Shown: one piece after another, positions 14,815-25,615 of the stretch | Layout: the number at the start of each line of letters is the position of its first letter | How positions within the stretch are numbered: position 1 is the first letter of the stretch | Source: Umezawaea tangerina | GTDB lineage: Bacteria; Actinomycetota; Actinomycetes; Mycobacteriales; Pseudonocardiaceae | DNA length: 64,000 nt | Assembly: GCF_003002815.1 (NCBI RefSeq) | Contig: NZ_PVTF01000023.1 | Span: forward strand, 78,803 to 142,802 | Direction of reading: 5' to 3' | The notes under the pieces: generated by a model | Databases searched by the model: none | What the model was told of the DNA's origin: nothing | The model's input: the letters and a program-made list of their open reading frames with translations, nothing else | Made by a program: the position numbers and the translations under genes

Positions 14815-17800
14815 TTGCGATCGACACGACGGCACGGCAAGCGGCTTGGCGCTTGCGTGCTCGCACTGGGACTGGTGGTCGGGGCCACGCAGGTGGCGAC
14901 GGCCGCGCCGGGCGGACCCCGGCACTTCGACACCCGTGACGTCGGTTCCGTCACGCTGATCACCGGGGACCGGGTGGTCGCGGACGCGGGGACGGGCACG
15001 ATCGTCCCCGGTCCGGGCCGCGAGAAGGTGGTCTTCTCCACCTACGCCGCGAACGGCCACCGGTACGTGCTGCCGAGCGACGCGGCGCCGCTGCTGGCCT
15101 CGGGCAAGCTGGACCGCAGGCTGTTCGACGTCACCGAGCTCATCGCGTCGCGCTACGACGACGCGCACCGCGACAGCCTGTCGCTGCTGGTCACCCGCGC
15201 GCCGGGCCGCGGCGCCGCGGCCGTCACCGGGCTGGTCCGGACCGCCGACATCCCGACGGTGGGCTCGTTCGCGGCGACCACGGCGAAGGCCACCGCGACG
15301 ACGACCTGGCAAGCGCTTGCCGGCTCACCGGACGACTACCGCAAGATCTGGCTCGACGGCCTGCGGCAACCGACCCTGGACCGCAGCGTGCCGCAGATCG
15401 GCGCGCCGGTGGCGTGGCAGGCCGGGTACACCGGTACCGGTGTGAAGGTCGCCGTGCTCGACACCGGCGTCGACGCCACGCACCCCGACCTGGCGGGCCA
15501 GGAGCTGGTGGAGCGCAACTTCACCGAGGACCCGGACAACACCGACACGGTCGGCCACGGCACGCACGTCGCGGCGACCATCGCCAGCGACGGGCCCAAG
15601 TACCGCGGCGTGGCACCCGACGCGAAGATCCTCGACGGCAAGGTCTGCGTGACCTACGGCTGCGCGGAGTCGTGGATCCTCAACGGGATGGTGTGGGCCG
15701 CCGAGCAGGGCGCGGACGTGGCGAACCTGAGTCTGGGCGGCGGGGACACCCCGGACGTCGACCCGCTCGAAGAGGCCGTGAACACGCTTTCCGCCCAGTA
15801 CGGCACGCTGTTCGTGATCGCCGCGGGCAACTCCGGCGCCGCCGAGACCGTCGGCTCCCCCGGCAGCGCGGACGCCGCGCTGACCGTCGGCGCGGTGGAC
15901 CGCGACGACAACCTCGCGGTGTTCTCCAGCCGCGGTCCGCGCACCGGCGACGGCGCGGTCAAGCCGGACATCACCGCGCCCGGCGTGGACATCGTGGCGG
16001 CGAAGTCCTCCACGGGCGTCATCGGCACCCCGGCGGGCGACGGGTACGTGTCGCTGTCGGGCACCTCGATGGCGACCCCGCACGTCGCGGGCTCGGCGGC
16101 GCTGATCAAGCAGCAACACCCCGACTGGACGGGCGCGCGGGTCAAGGCGGCGCTGGTCGCCTCCGCCAAGCCGAACCCCGCGCTGACCGCGTACGAGCAG
16201 GGCGCCGGGCGGGTGGACCTGACCAGGGCCATCACCCAGACGGTGACCAGCGACCCGGTGAGCGTCGGGCTGGGGCTCCAGCTGTGGCCGCACGACGACG
16301 ACGTGCCGGTCACGAAGGAGACCACCTACCGCAACTCCGGGACCGAGGCCGTGACGCTGGACCTGGCGCTCGACGTCAAGGGCCCGGACGGCAAGCCCGC
16401 GCCCGAGGGCGTCTTCACGGTCGACCCCAAGACGGTCACCGTCCCCGCGGGCGGCGCGGCGAAGGTCTCCGTCACCGGTGACACCAGGATCGGCACGCTG
16501 GACGGCGGCTACAGCGGCTCGATCGTCGCCACCTCCGGCACGACGACGGCGCGCACCCCGGTCGGCCTCGTGCGCGAGGTCGAGAGCTACCAGGTCACGC
16601 TGAACTACACCGGCGACGACGGCGCGCCCTCCTCCACCTACTCGACGTTCCTGCTCGGCTTCGACAACGGCGGCCTCTACTTCCCCTACGACGAGGACGG
16701 CAGCGTCGAGCTCCGGCTCCCCAAGGGGCACTACTACGCCTCGACGACCATCGAGACCGGGGACCGGACCGCGGTGCTGCCCTACCCCGCCTTCACCGTG
16801 TCGCGGGCGGCCACCGTCGAGCTCGACGCGCGGCTGGCGAAGCCGGTCTCCGTGACCGTGCCGGACCCGACGGCGACGCCGGACTACGCCGAGATCCTCG
16901 AGGCGCGCGTGCAGGGCGAGAGCAGCCTGCTCACCGGCACGGGCTTCCCCGGCGGCTTCGACGGCAAGGTCTCGCTCGGCAACGTCGGACCGGCGGTGGG
17001 CGCGGAGGAGTTCTACGCGCTGGTCGGCACGCACTGGACCGGGACGCCGATGGGCACCACGCCCGTCACCTACCGGACCGGCAAGCTGTTCACCGGCAAG
17101 GCGCCCACCGGGTACTCCCGCGTCCTGGCCAAGCGGGACTTCGCCGAGGTCAAGACCAGGATCGGGCCGAGCGCCGCGGACCGGGACACCCTGTTCGCGT
17201 TCGGCGCGGTCACCCCCCTCGGCGGCTCCAGCGGGTGGTTCAAGCCCGTCGCCGCGCCCGGCGAGGTGGTCGACCGGCTCGCGGGCGAGGGCGTCGAGTG
17301 GCGGCCGTCCTTCCGGGCGTACAACCCCGGCGACCCGAACTCGGCGTTCGACAGCGTCCTGAACGGCAACCCCCGCGGCTACCGGGCCGGGAAGCGCTAC
17401 TCCGAGACGGTCAACGCGGCCGTGTTCGGGCCCGCCCAGCAGGCGACCGGGTACCACCTCGCCAGGGCGGAGGACACGGTCTACGTCGACGTGGCGCTGT
17501 TCGGCGACGGCGCGGGCAACCCCGGCTACTCGGCGTTCGACTCCGCCCGCACCACGCTGTTCCGCGAGGGCACGAAGGTCGGTGAGACCGCCTTCGACGC
17601 TTACGGGCAGTTCCCCGTGCCCGCCGCCGCGGCCTCCTACCGGCTGGAGACCGAGGCGACCCGCGCCAAGGGCGTCTCGGACGTGACGACGAAGGTGGGC
17701 GGTGCCTGGACGTTCCGCTCCGGGCACGCGGGCGCCGAGGCGCTCGAACCCCTGCCGCTGACGCTGGTCCGGTTCCAGCCCGAGCTCGACGCGGCGAACT

Positions 17801-18066
17801 CGGCTTCCGCCGGGCGGGTGCTGCGGGTCCCGCTGGTGGTCCAGCAGAACCCCGGCGCCGACAACGGCCGGATCGGGCGGGTCGTGGTCGACGTGTCGTT
17901 CGACGACGGCAAGACCTGGCGGCGCGTGCCCGTCGTCGGTGACTCGGCGCTGGTGCCCGGCGGTCCCGCGGGCGGCTTCGCGTCGTTGCGCGCCAAGACG
18001 ACCGACAGCAAGGGCAACACGGCCGAGAACACGGTGATCCGGGCGTACAAGATCGCCGGGAGGTAG
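14815..18066 (+). CDS. Secreted subtilisin-like serine protease (S8), first of a tandem pair
   Basis: A 1083-residue extracellular protease. Signal peptide (hydrophobic LGACVLALGLVVGA, cleavage near ATAAPG), a pro-region of about 160 residues, then a catalytic domain with Asp216 (VLDTGVD), His248 (GHGTHVA), oxyanion Asn339 (AAGNSG) and Ser418 (GTSMATPHVAG). A 600-residue C-terminal region of beta-rich domains follows; one starts near NSGTEAVTLDLALDV. I chose the TTG at 14815 because the neighbouring paralogue has the same LRSTRRHG start with a Shine-Dalgarno sequence, also at TTG; an upstream GTG at 14785 has no counterpart there. Family members act as extracellular nutritional proteases; the specificity is unknown. 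Confidence 0.93.
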   Translation: MRSTRRHGKRLGACVLALGLVVGATQVATAAPGGPRHFDTRDVGSVTLITGDRVVADAGTGTIVPGPGREKVVFSTYAANGHRYVLPSDAAPLLASGKLDRRLFDVTELIASRYDDAHRDSLSLLVTRAPGRGAAAVTGLVRTADIPTVGSFAATTAKATATTTWQALAGSPDDYRKIWLDGLRQPTLDRSVPQIGAPVAWQAGYTGTGVKVAVLDTGVDATHPDLAGQELVERNFTEDPDNTDTVGHGTHVAATIASDGPKYRGVAPDAKILDGKVCVTYGCAESWILNGMVWAAEQGADVANLSLGGGDTPDVDPLEEAVNTLSAQYGTLFVIAAGNSGAAETVGSPGSADAALTVGAVDRDDNLAVFSSRGPRTGDGAVKPDITAPGVDIVAAKSSTGVIGTPAGDGYVSLSGTSMATPHVAGSAALIKQQHPDWTGARVKAALVASAKPNPALTAYEQGAGRVDLTRAITQTVTSDPVSVGLGLQLWPHDDDVPVTKETTYRNSGTEAVTLDLALDVKGPDGKPAPEGVFTVDPKTVTVPAGGAAKVSVTGDTRIGTLDGGYSGSIVATSGTTTARTPVGLVREVESYQVTLNYTGDDGAPSSTYSTFLLGFDNGGLYFPYDEDGSVELRLPKGHYYASTTIETGDRTAVLPYPAFTVSRAATVELDARLAKPVSVTVPDPTATPDYAEILEARVQGESSLLTGTGFPGGFDGKVSLGNVGPAVGAEEFYALVGTHWTGTPMGTTPVTYRTGKLFTGKAPTGYSRVLAKRDFAEVKTRIGPSAADRDTLFAFGAVTPLGGSSGWFKPVAAPGEVVDRLAGEGVEWRPSFRAYNPGDPNSAFDSVLNGNPRGYRAGKRYSETVNAAVFGPAQQATGYHLARAEDTVYVDVALFGDGAGNPGYSAFDSARTTLFREGTKVGETAFDAYGQFPVPAAAASYRLETEATRAKGVSDVTTKVGGAWTFRSGHAGAEALEPLPLTLVRFQPELDAANSASAGRVLRVPLVVQQNPGADNGRIGRVVVDVSFDDGKTWRRVPVVGDSALVPGGPAGGFASLRAKTTDSKGNTAENTVIRAYKIAGR

Positions 18067-18073
18067 TCCGCGG

Positions 18074-18107
18074 CCGGGCCCGTGGCACATCGTCGCCACG
18101 GGCCCGG
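18074..18107 (+). terminator. Hairpin terminator after the first subtilase
   Basis: CCGGGCCCGTGGC and GCCACGGGCCCGG form a perfect 13-base stem with an eight-base loop, seven bases after the stop codon. No T-tract, which is common for actinomycete terminators. A very similar hairpin follows the second subtilase. Confidence 0.7.
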
Positions 18108-18378
18108 TCAGGGCCGTGGACCGGCCCGCACGAGCCCGGCGCCGGCGTCCGACCAACGGACGCCGGTGTCCGAGCCGGGAATTCGCGGGTTGCACCGGAG
18201 CGGACCCGTGACACACATTCGCCCTCCCGCCACGGGAGGGTCGCACGACTCTTCGAGATCGATATGTTCGGAGCGCCCGGGACTTTCGTCACGATCGGTG
18301 CACCGCCCCCCACCGATCGGCCGACGCCCCCTGGGCTGTGCACCCCTGCACGCGCTCCACCGAATCGGGAGGTGGCTG

Positions 18379-21300
18379 TTGCGATCAACTCGACGACACG
18401 GCGCTCTACTGGGAGTCGCCGCGCTCGCGTTCGGACTCGTGGTCGGGTCCACGGGCGTGTCGGAGGCGGAAGGGTCTCCGCCGGGCTTCAGCGCGCCGGG
18501 AGGCGCCGGTTCCGTCACGCTCATCACCGGTGACCGCGTCGTGCTCGACGGCGCGGGGGCGGGCTCGATCGTCCCCGGCTCCGGCCGGAACGGCGTCGTC
18601 TTCTCCACGTCCACGGAGGACGGTCACCTGTTCGTCGTGCCCGCCGACGCCCGGCGCGACCTCGCCTCGGGCAGGCTGGACCGGCGGCTGTTCGACGTCA
18701 CCGAGCTCATCGCCTCGCGCTACGACGACGCGCACCGCGACTCGGTGCCGCTGATCATCACGACCGGCAAGGACCTGCGGGCGGCAGGCGCCCTCACGGG
18801 CACGACGGTCACCGGCGACCTGCCCACCGTGCGGTCGTTCGCGGCCAGCACGGCCAAGGCGCAGGCGACCGGGACCTGGCGCTCACTGCTGGAGGACAGC
18901 GCTTACACGAAGATCCGGCTGGACGGCCTGCGGCAGCTCAGCCTCGACCGCAGCGTGCCGCAGATCGGCGCGCCGGAGGCCTGGAAGGCCGGGTACACCG
19001 GCACCGGAGTGAAGGTCGCCGTGCTCGACACCGGCGTCGACGCCACGCACCCGGACCTCGTGGGCCAGGAGCTGGTGGAGAAGAACTTCACCCCGGACCC
19101 CGACAACACCGACACGGTCGGCCACGGCACGCACGTGGCGTCGACCATCGCCAGCGACGGCGCCAAGTACCGCGGTGTCGCGCCGGACGCGAAGATCATG
19201 GACGGCAAGGTCTGCGTCAACGGCGGCTGCGCGGAGTCCTGGATCCTCGGCGGGATGACGTGGGCGGCGCAGGAGGGCGCCGACGTCGTGAACCTCAGCC
19301 TGGGCGGCGGCGACACCCCGGACATCGACCCGCTCGAAGAGGCCGTGAACACGCTTTCCGCCCAGTACGGCACGCTGTTCGTCATCGCGGCGGGCAACGA
19401 CGGCGGACCGGAGACGGTCGGCTCCCCCGGCAGCGCGGACGCCGCCCTGACCGTCGGCGCGGTGGACCGCAACGACAACATCGCCCCGTTCTCCAGCCGC
19501 GGCCCCAGGGTCGGCGACGGCGCCATCAAGCCCGACATCACCGCACCCGGCGTCGACATCGTGGCGGCGAAGTCCTCCACGGGCGTCATCGGCACCCCGG
19601 CGGGCGACGGCTACGTGTCGCTGTCCGGCACCTCGATGGCCACCCCGCACGTCGCGGGCTCGGCGGCCCTGATCAAGCAGCAGCACCCCGACTGGACCGG
19701 GTCGCGGATCAAGGCGGCACTGGTCGCCTCCGCCAAGCCCAACCCCGCGCTGACCGCGTACGACCAAGGCGCCGGGCGGGTCGACGTGGCCAAGGCGATC
19801 ACCCAGACGGTGACCGCCGAGCCCGCGAACGTCAACCTCGGTCTGCAGCAGTGGCCGCACTCCGACGACGTGCCGGTCACCAAGGAGGTCGTCTACCGCA
19901 ACTCCGGCACCGAGTCGGTGTCGCTCGACGTGGCCGTGGACGTCAAGGGCCCGGACGGCAAGCCCGCACCCGCGGGGCTGCTCACCGCGAGCCCGGCGAA
20001 GGTGACCGTGCCCGCGGGCGGCGAGGCGAAGGTGACCGTCGTCGGCGACACCCGCGTCGACGCGCCCGACGGCGCCTACACCGGCGCGCTGGTCGCCACC
20101 TCGGGCACGGGCGCGGTGCGCAGCCCGCTCGGGATCGTCCGCGAGGTCGAGAGCTACCAGGTGACCGTGAACCAGGTCGACCAGGACGGCAAGCCCGCGG
20201 CGGACGCGTACACGGTCCTCGTGTCGCTGGACGCCACGAAGGCGTACTACTTCAACAGCGGCAGCGGCACGACCGTCCGCGTGCCGAAGGGCCGCTACTT
20301 CGGGACGAGCAGCGTCATCACCGGGGACAGGTACGCCGTCCTGACCCACCCGGAGCTGACCGTCACCGGGGACACCGCCGTCGACGTCGACGCGCGGCTG
20401 GCCAAGCCGGTCAAGGTGTCCGTCCCGGAGCCGGGCGCCGAGGGCATCCTCGCCGAGTTCAGCGTCACCAGGTGGACCGGTACCAGGAGCTTCGGCTACG
20501 GCACGGTCTTCTTCGGCGGCTTCGGCGACTCGATGTACTCCGCCCAGATCGGCCCGGACGTCGCCGCGGACGCGCTGGCCTCGCGGGTCGGCTCCCAGTG
20601 GCGGGGCACGCCGCAGGGCGACCTGCCGATCAGCTACCGGTACACCACGTCGTGGGCGGGGAAGGTGCCCACCGGGCACGTCCGCGAGCTCGGCAAGGGC
20701 GACCTCGCCGAGGTCAGGACGACGATCGGGCCCAGCCCCGAGGGCAGGACGCACCTGCTGGGGCTCACCGCGGTGGACTCGCGCGGCGGTGGCGGGTGGT
20801 CGTGGCTCGCGCCGATGAGCCCGACCGGCACCGGGGTCGACTACATCGCCGGTGACGGCGTCAAGTGGAGCTCGATGCACCTGCAGGACGCCGGGAACAC
20901 CAGCGAGGCGGAGCAGATCTCGTCGCCGAAGGCGTACCGGGCGGGCAAGCAGTACGAGAACAAGCTCGGCTTCGCGGTCTTCGGCCCCGGCATCGGCGGC
21001 TACGACCAGGCGCTGGCCAGGTCGGCCGACACCATCCGGGTCTCGGTGCCGCTCTTCGGCGACAGCACGGGCGGCTCGGGCTACTCGGCGGTGGACGCGG
21101 CCAGGACCACCCTGTTCCGCGACGGCGTGAAGGTCGGCGAGACCGCCTACGACGCGTACGGCCAGTTCGCCGTGCCCGCCGCGGCGGCCTCGTACCGGCT
21201 GGAGACCGAGGCGACCCGCGCCAAGGGCGTCTCGGACGTGAGCACCAAGGTCAGCGCCGTGTGGAAGTTCCGCTCGGGGCACGTGGACGCGCTGACGAAC

Positions 21301-21615
21301 CTGCCGCTGTCGGTCGTCCGGTTCCAGCCCGCGCTGGACGCGACGAACTCCGCGCCCGCCGGGCGGCTCCTGCGGGTGCCGCTCGTCGTGCAGCAGAACC
21401 CCGGTGCCGCCAACGGCCGGGTCGGGCGGGTCTCGGTCGACGTGTCGTTCGACGACGGCAAGACCTGGCGGCACGTCCCCGTCGTCGGCGACTCGGCGCT
21501 CGTGCTCAACGCGCCGGGGTCCGACTACGCCTCGTTGCGCGCCAAGACCACCGACAGCAGGGGCAACTCGGTGGAGAACACGGTGATCAGGGCCTACAAG
21601 ATCGCCAAGAAGTAG
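18379..21615 (+). CDS. Secreted subtilisin-like serine protease (S8), second of a tandem pair
   Basis: A 1078-residue paralogue of the preceding protease, near-identical over long blocks of the catalytic domain and alignable through the C terminus. Asp217, His249 and Ser419 form the triad. The region around residues 600-830 diverges most (FGYGTVFFGGFGDS here), so substrate or surface binding may differ. TTG start at 18379 after GGGAGGTGG. The promoter region is also duplicated (see findings). Signal peptide of about 32 residues ending near SEAEG. Confidence 0.93.
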   Translation: MRSTRRHGALLGVAALAFGLVVGSTGVSEAEGSPPGFSAPGGAGSVTLITGDRVVLDGAGAGSIVPGSGRNGVVFSTSTEDGHLFVVPADARRDLASGRLDRRLFDVTELIASRYDDAHRDSVPLIITTGKDLRAAGALTGTTVTGDLPTVRSFAASTAKAQATGTWRSLLEDSAYTKIRLDGLRQLSLDRSVPQIGAPEAWKAGYTGTGVKVAVLDTGVDATHPDLVGQELVEKNFTPDPDNTDTVGHGTHVASTIASDGAKYRGVAPDAKIMDGKVCVNGGCAESWILGGMTWAAQEGADVVNLSLGGGDTPDIDPLEEAVNTLSAQYGTLFVIAAGNDGGPETVGSPGSADAALTVGAVDRNDNIAPFSSRGPRVGDGAIKPDITAPGVDIVAAKSSTGVIGTPAGDGYVSLSGTSMATPHVAGSAALIKQQHPDWTGSRIKAALVASAKPNPALTAYDQGAGRVDVAKAITQTVTAEPANVNLGLQQWPHSDDVPVTKEVVYRNSGTESVSLDVAVDVKGPDGKPAPAGLLTASPAKVTVPAGGEAKVTVVGDTRVDAPDGAYTGALVATSGTGAVRSPLGIVREVESYQVTVNQVDQDGKPAADAYTVLVSLDATKAYYFNSGSGTTVRVPKGRYFGTSSVITGDRYAVLTHPELTVTGDTAVDVDARLAKPVKVSVPEPGAEGILAEFSVTRWTGTRSFGYGTVFFGGFGDSMYSAQIGPDVAADALASRVGSQWRGTPQGDLPISYRYTTSWAGKVPTGHVRELGKGDLAEVRTTIGPSPEGRTHLLGLTAVDSRGGGGWSWLAPMSPTGTGVDYIAGDGVKWSSMHLQDAGNTSEAEQISSPKAYRAGKQYENKLGFAVFGPGIGGYDQALARSADTIRVSVPLFGDSTGGSGYSAVDAARTTLFRDGVKVGETAYDAYGQFAVPAAAASYRLETEATRAKGVSDVSTKVSAVWKFRSGHVDALTNLPLSVVRFQPALDATNSAPAGRLLRVPLVVQQNPGAANGRVGRVSVDVSFDDGKTWRHVPVVGDSALVLNAPGSDYASLRAKTTDSRGNSVENTVIRAYKIAKK

Positions 21616-21626
21616 CGGTGGAGGAA

Positions 21627-21654
21627 GGCCCGTGGCGCACCCGCGCCACGGGCC
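21627..21654. terminator. Bidirectional hairpin between subtilase 2 and hemQ
   Basis: GGCCCGTGGCGC and GCGCCACGGGCC pair perfectly over 12 bases around a four-base loop, between two convergent genes. The stem sequence resembles the terminator after the first subtilase and was probably copied with the gene. Confidence 0.7.
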
Positions 21655-21663
21655 CTCCCGCGC

Positions 21664-22356
21664 TCAGGGCAGGTTGGTGACGAGCTCGGCGGCCGGGATC
21701 CGGGTGCCGGTGTAGAACGGGATCTCCTCGCGCACGTGCAGCCGCGCCTCGGTGCCGCGCAGGTGCCGCATGAGGTCGACGATGCGGTGCAGCTCGTCCG
21801 CCTCGAACGCCAGCATCCACTCGTAGTCGCCGAGCGCGAACGAGGACACCGTGTTCGCCCGGACGTCCGGGTAGTCCCGCGCCTCCTTGCCGTGGTCGGC
21901 CAGCATCTTGCGCCGGTCCTCCTCGGGCAGCAGGTACCACTCGTAGGAGCGCACGAACGGGTACACGCAGATGTACTTGCGCGCCTCCTCGCCCGCCAGG
22001 AACGCGGGGATGTGGCTGCGGTTGAACTCGGCGGGGCGGTGCAGCGCGACCTGGCTCCACACCGGCACGGACACCCGGCCCACGGCGGTGCGGCGGAAAC
22101 CCTGGTAGGCGGCTTGCAGCTGCTCGATCTCCTCGGCGTGCCACCAGATCATGTAGTCCGCGTCGGCCCGCAGGCCCGCCACGTCGTACACGCCGCGCAC
22201 CACGACGCCCTTGCCCTCCAAGGAGTCGAGGTAGTTCTGCGCCTCGGTGGCGGACGGGCCGCGGTCCTCGGGGAGGCGACCGGGTTCGACGCGGAACACC
22301 GACCACATGGTGTAGCGGATGGTGTCGTTCAGCTCGGAGAAGTTGAGGCGGGCCAT
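21664..22356 (-). CDS. hemQ: Coproheme decarboxylase HemQ/ChdC (chlorite dismutase family)
   Basis: Last step of the coproporphyrin-dependent haem pathway: peroxide-driven oxidative decarboxylation of coproheme to haem b. 230 residues. Seen: [13 protein letters not shown] at the N terminus, the strand pair [20 protein letters not shown], and [16 protein letters not shown] containing the Tyr that reacts during decarboxylation in actinobacterial enzymes. It is the third gene of hemE-hemY-hemQ. ATG at 22356 chosen; an in-frame ATG at 22365 adds MGA and is closer to GAGAGG. Confidence 0.93.
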   Translation of the reverse strand: MARLNFSELNDTIRYTMWSVFRVEPGRLPEDRGPSATEAQNYLDSLEGKGVVVRGVYDVAGLRADADYMIWWHAEEIEQLQAAYQGFRRTAVGRVSVPVWSQVALHRPAEFNRSHIPAFLAGEEARKYICVYPFVRSYEWYLLPEEDRRKMLADHGKEARDYPDVRANTVSSFALGDYEWMLAFEADELHRIVDLMRHLRGTEARLHVREEIPFYTGTRIPAAELVTNLP

Positions 22357-22369
22357 GGCACCCATCCTC

Positions 22370-23791
22370 TCACCGTCGGAGGCGGCCGAGGACGTGGGCG
22401 GCGACACGTGCGGCCGCCGAGTCCGCCGTCGCGATGCACGCGGGCACGCCGACGCCGTGCAGCGACGCCCCCGCCACCGCGACGCCGGGCAGCTCGGCCA
22501 CGGCCTGCTCGATGCCCGACACCAGGTCCAGGTGGCCGACGCCGTACTGCGGCAGACCGCCGCCCCAGCGCGTGACGGCCGTGTCGATCGGCGCGGCGGT
22601 GATGCCGGTCAGCTCGGCGAGGTCCGCGCGCACGACCTTGACCAGGTCGGCGTCCGAGCGCTGGAGCAGCGCGGTCTGGCCGAAGCGGCCGACCGAGCCG
22701 CGGACCAGCAGCGGGCCGTCGTCCAGGTGCGCCCACTTGCGGCTGGAGAACGTGAAGGCCTTGGCGGTGAACGGGGTGCTGTCGGCGTACCGCTCCCCCT
22801 CGGCCAGCAGCACGCCGGAGCGCTCCGGCAGCGGGGTGCCCGGCGGGAACGCCATGGCGACCACGGCCATCGAGGCGACGTCGATCTCCGCGTACCGCTT
22901 CGCGGCGGCCGGGGCCACGTCGCCGAGCAGCTTGCGCGAGGACGGCGCGGGCACGGCCAGCACGATGCCGTCGACGTCGAGGTACTCCGGCGCGGACGCC
23001 GAGCCGATCTCCAGCCGCCAGCCGACGTCGCGCCAGATCAGCGCGCGCACCGGCAGGCCGAGGCGGATCTCGGCGGCGGACGCCTCGGCGAGGCGGTCGG
23101 TCAGCGCGGACAGGCCGCCGGAGAGCGTGCCGAACACCGGGGCGCGCTTGGCGCGGGCCTGCGGCGGGACGGGCGTGGTCGTCGCGGCGGCCGCGAGCAG
23201 CGACCCGACGCCGGAGTCCAGGGCGGCGGCCAGCTGCGGCATGGTGGCGCGCAGGCCGAGGGACTTGGGGCTGCCCGCGTACACGCCGCCGAGCAGCGGT
23301 CCGACCAGGCGGGCGCCGACCTCGGGGCCGAACCGCTCGTGCAGCAGCGTGCCGACGGCGACGTCCTTGCCGTCGAGGCGGATCGGCGGCAGCGACGGCT
23401 CGGCCTGCACGCGGTGAAAGCCCTCGGTGGTCAGCACCGGGCGCACGGCCTCGGCCGACGCGGGCACGCCCATGAAGGTGTGCGGCGGGATGGCCCGCAC
23501 CGCGCCGCCCGCGCGGATGCTCGCGGCGGCGGCGGTCGGGTGCACCACGGACCCCGCGAGGCCCAGTTCGAGGATCAGCTCCGCCGCCTCCGGCCTGCGC
23601 ACCAGGAAGGCCTCGGTACCGACGTCGTAGGCGTGGCCCGCCAGCTCGACCGTGCGCAGCTTCCCGCCCAGCCGGTCGGCCTGCTCGATGACGGTGATCA
23701 GGGCCGTCGGGCCCAGCAGGCAGCGCAGGCGGTGCGCCGCGGCCAGACCGGAGACACCGCCCCCGACGACCGCGACGTGGAGTGGCCTCAT
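22370..23791 (-). CDS. hemY: Coproporphyrinogen III oxidase HemY/CgoX (protoporphyrinogen oxidase family)
   Basis: FAD enzyme that oxidises coproporphyrinogen III to coproporphyrin III. 473 residues. The N terminus carries the Rossmann dinucleotide motif [15 protein letters not shown] and the FAD-binding [25 protein letters not shown] and the C-terminal [15 protein letters not shown] close the FAD site. The ATG overlaps the hemE stop by four bases, and hemQ follows after 13 bases. Confidence 0.93.
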   Translation of the reverse strand: MRPLHVAVVGGGVSGLAAAHRLRCLLGPTALITVIEQADRLGGKLRTVELAGHAYDVGTEAFLVRRPEAAELILELGLAGSVVHPTAAAASIRAGGAVRAIPPHTFMGVPASAEAVRPVLTTEGFHRVQAEPSLPPIRLDGKDVAVGTLLHERFGPEVGARLVGPLLGGVYAGSPKSLGLRATMPQLAAALDSGVGSLLAAAATTTPVPPQARAKRAPVFGTLSGGLSALTDRLAEASAAEIRLGLPVRALIWRDVGWRLEIGSASAPEYLDVDGIVLAVPAPSSRKLLGDVAPAAAKRYAEIDVASMAVVAMAFPPGTPLPERSGVLLAEGERYADSTPFTAKAFTFSSRKWAHLDDGPLLVRGSVGRFGQTALLQRSDADLVKVVRADLAELTGITAAPIDTAVTRWGGGLPQYGVGHLDLVSGIEQAVAELPGVAVAGASLHGVGVPACIATADSAAARVAAHVLGRLRR

Positions 23792-24834
23792 CTCGCGGCG
23801 TGCACCAGCTCGACGGCCTTGGTGATCATCTCCGGGTCGGTGTCCGGCAGCACGCCGTGACCGAGGTTGAAGATGTGCCCCGCGGCGGCCTTGCCCTCGC
23901 CGACGATCCGGCCGATCTCGCGCTCCAGCGCGGGCACGCCCGCGAACAGCAGCGCCGGGTCCAGGTTGCCCTGCACGACCGGCACCGGCAGCTCCGGGGC
24001 GGCCTCGCGCAGCCTGCGCACGGCCACGTCCAGCGGGATGCGCCAGTCGACGCCGACGACGTCCGCGCCCGCCTCGCGCATCGCGGGCAGCAGCTCGCCG
24101 GTACCCACGCCGAAGTGGATGCGCGGCACGCCCGAGATCGACGACAGCACGCGGGTCGAGTGCGGCAGCACGAACTCGCGGTAGTCGCGCTCGGACAGCG
24201 CGCCCGCCCACGAGTCGAACAGCTGCACGGCGGACACGCCCGCCGCGACCTGCGCCTGCAGGAACGCCGCCGTGAGGTCCGCGATCCGGCCCAGCAGCAG
24301 GTGCCACAGCTCCGGGTCGCCGTGCATGAGCGCCTTGGTGCGCTCGTGGTTGCGGCTCGGGCCGCCCTCCACGAGGTAGGACGCCAGCGTGAACGGCGCG
24401 CCCGCGAACCCGATCAGCGGGACGCCGCCGAGCTCCTTGAGCAGCAGGCCGATCGCGTCCAGCACCGGCTGCACCTGCTCGGTGCGCAGCTCCGGCAGCG
24501 CGGCCACGTCCTCGGCCGTGCGCACCGGGTTCGCGACGACGGGACCGGTGCCCGGCACGATGTCCAGGTCGACGCCCGCGGCCTTCAGCGGCACCACGAT
24601 GTCGCTGAACAGGATCGCCGCGTCCACGTCGTGCCTGCGCACCGGCTGCATGGTGATCTCGCGGACCATCTCCGGGTCCATGCACGCGTCGAGCATCGCG
24701 GTGCCCGCCCGCAGCTTGCGGTACTCCGGCAGCGAACGGCCCGCCTGGCGCATGAACCAGACCGGGGTCCGGGAAGGGGTTCCACCGCGTGCGGCGACCA
24801 GCAGCGGAGCCTCGGAGAGTTGGGAGTTCGTCAT
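23788..24834 (-). CDS. hemE: Uroporphyrinogen decarboxylase HemE
   Basis: Decarboxylates uroporphyrinogen III to coproporphyrinogen III. 348 residues. Seen: [17 protein letters not shown], the signature with the catalytic Arg residues; [15 protein letters not shown] with the substrate-binding Asp; and [17 protein letters not shown]. First gene of the haem operon, divergent from DUF3000 across 102 bases. ATG at 24834; an upstream in-frame ATG would extend it by only a few residues. Confidence 0.95.
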   Translation of the reverse strand: MTNSQLSEAPLLVAARGGTPSRTPVWFMRQAGRSLPEYRKLRAGTAMLDACMDPEMVREITMQPVRRHDVDAAILFSDIVVPLKAAGVDLDIVPGTGPVVANPVRTAEDVAALPELRTEQVQPVLDAIGLLLKELGGVPLIGFAGAPFTLASYLVEGGPSRNHERTKALMHGDPELWHLLLGRIADLTAAFLQAQVAAGVSAVQLFDSWAGALSERDYREFVLPHSTRVLSSISGVPRIHFGVGTGELLPAMREAGADVVGVDWRIPLDVAVRRLREAAPELPVPVVQGNLDPALLFAGVPALEREIGRIVGEGKAAAGHIFNLGHGVLPDTDPEMITKAVELVHAAR

Positions 24835-24936
24835 CGCCTCCCATCGTCCCACGCGACGGGAAAGCGCTTCGGCGCGGTGCCTCCGCTCGGCGTGCCGCCG
24901 TCCGGAGGGGGCGCATTTGGGCATACAGTCGGCGAC

Positions 24937-25500
24937 GTGACCGGAATCGCGGCGGAGCCCGAGTTGTTCCGGCGGGCGGTGGCGACGCTCAAGTCGGTGC
25001 GAACCCGACCAGAGCTGGAAATCACCGAAGTGCGCCCGCCGCAAAGACTCGCACCTTGGGCGTACGCAATGACGGCCGAGGTGACCGGCCCGTCCGACGA
25101 GCTGTCCACCGGCAGGCTGGTCCTCCTGCACGACCCCGAAGGCGTCGACGCCTGGGACGGCGTCTTCCGGCTCGTGGCCTACGTGCGGGTCGAGCTGGAC
25201 CCGGAGCTGGCGGCTGATCCGCTGCTGCCGGAGGTCGGCTGGTCCTGGCTCGCCGAGTCGCTGGAGGTCTCGGGCGCGCACTTCACGGCGCTGGGCGGGA
25301 CCGTCACGCAGACCTCGTCGGCCCGCTTCGGCGACATCTCCGGCCCCGCGCGGACCGACGACCTGGAGCTGCGGGCGTCGTGGACGGCCGAGGACGCCGA
25401 GCTCGCCGCCCACGGCACCGCGTTCTACGACCTGATGGCCACCGCCGTGGGCCTGCCGCCGGTCGGCGTCTCGCTCTTCGGGCAGCGTTCCGGCCACTAG
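24937..25500 (+). CDS. DUF3000 family protein
   Basis: A 187-residue protein of a family restricted to actinobacteria and usually found between the haem genes and RNase D. Seen: [20 protein letters not shown] at the start, [12 protein letters not shown], and [11 protein letters not shown] near the middle. Function unknown. GTG at 24937; TACAGT (24924-24929) ends seven bases before it, so translation is probably leaderless. Confidence 0.85.
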   Translation: MTGIAAEPELFRRAVATLKSVRTRPELEITEVRPPQRLAPWAYAMTAEVTGPSDELSTGRLVLLHDPEGVDAWDGVFRLVAYVRVELDPELAADPLLPEVGWSWLAESLEVSGAHFTALGGTVTQTSSARFGDISGPARTDDLELRASWTAEDAELAAHGTAFYDLMATAVGLPPVGVSLFGQRSGH

Positions 25501-25504
25501 TCCC

Positions 25505-25540
25505 CGTTTCCGGCGCATTGGCGACAACACGCCGGAAACG
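25505..25540. terminator. Bidirectional hairpin between DUF3000 and the dipeptidase
   Basis: CGTTTCCGGCG and CGCCGGAAACG pair exactly over 11 bases with a 14-base loop, between convergent genes. The start of the hairpin is four bases after the DUF3000 stop. Confidence 0.7.
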
Positions 25541-25615
25541 ACCGCTTCACCACCCTCTTGTGGTAGCGAATTGCACAGTATTAATGCACGTGCAGGTGCA
25601 CCGGCGGAATTCCGG

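Noticed and set aside
12700..15312. Long minus-strand frames opposite the MNIO and subtilase genes
   Set aside because: Shadows of well-supported plus-strand genes, with Arg/Pro/Ala-rich translations and no motifs.
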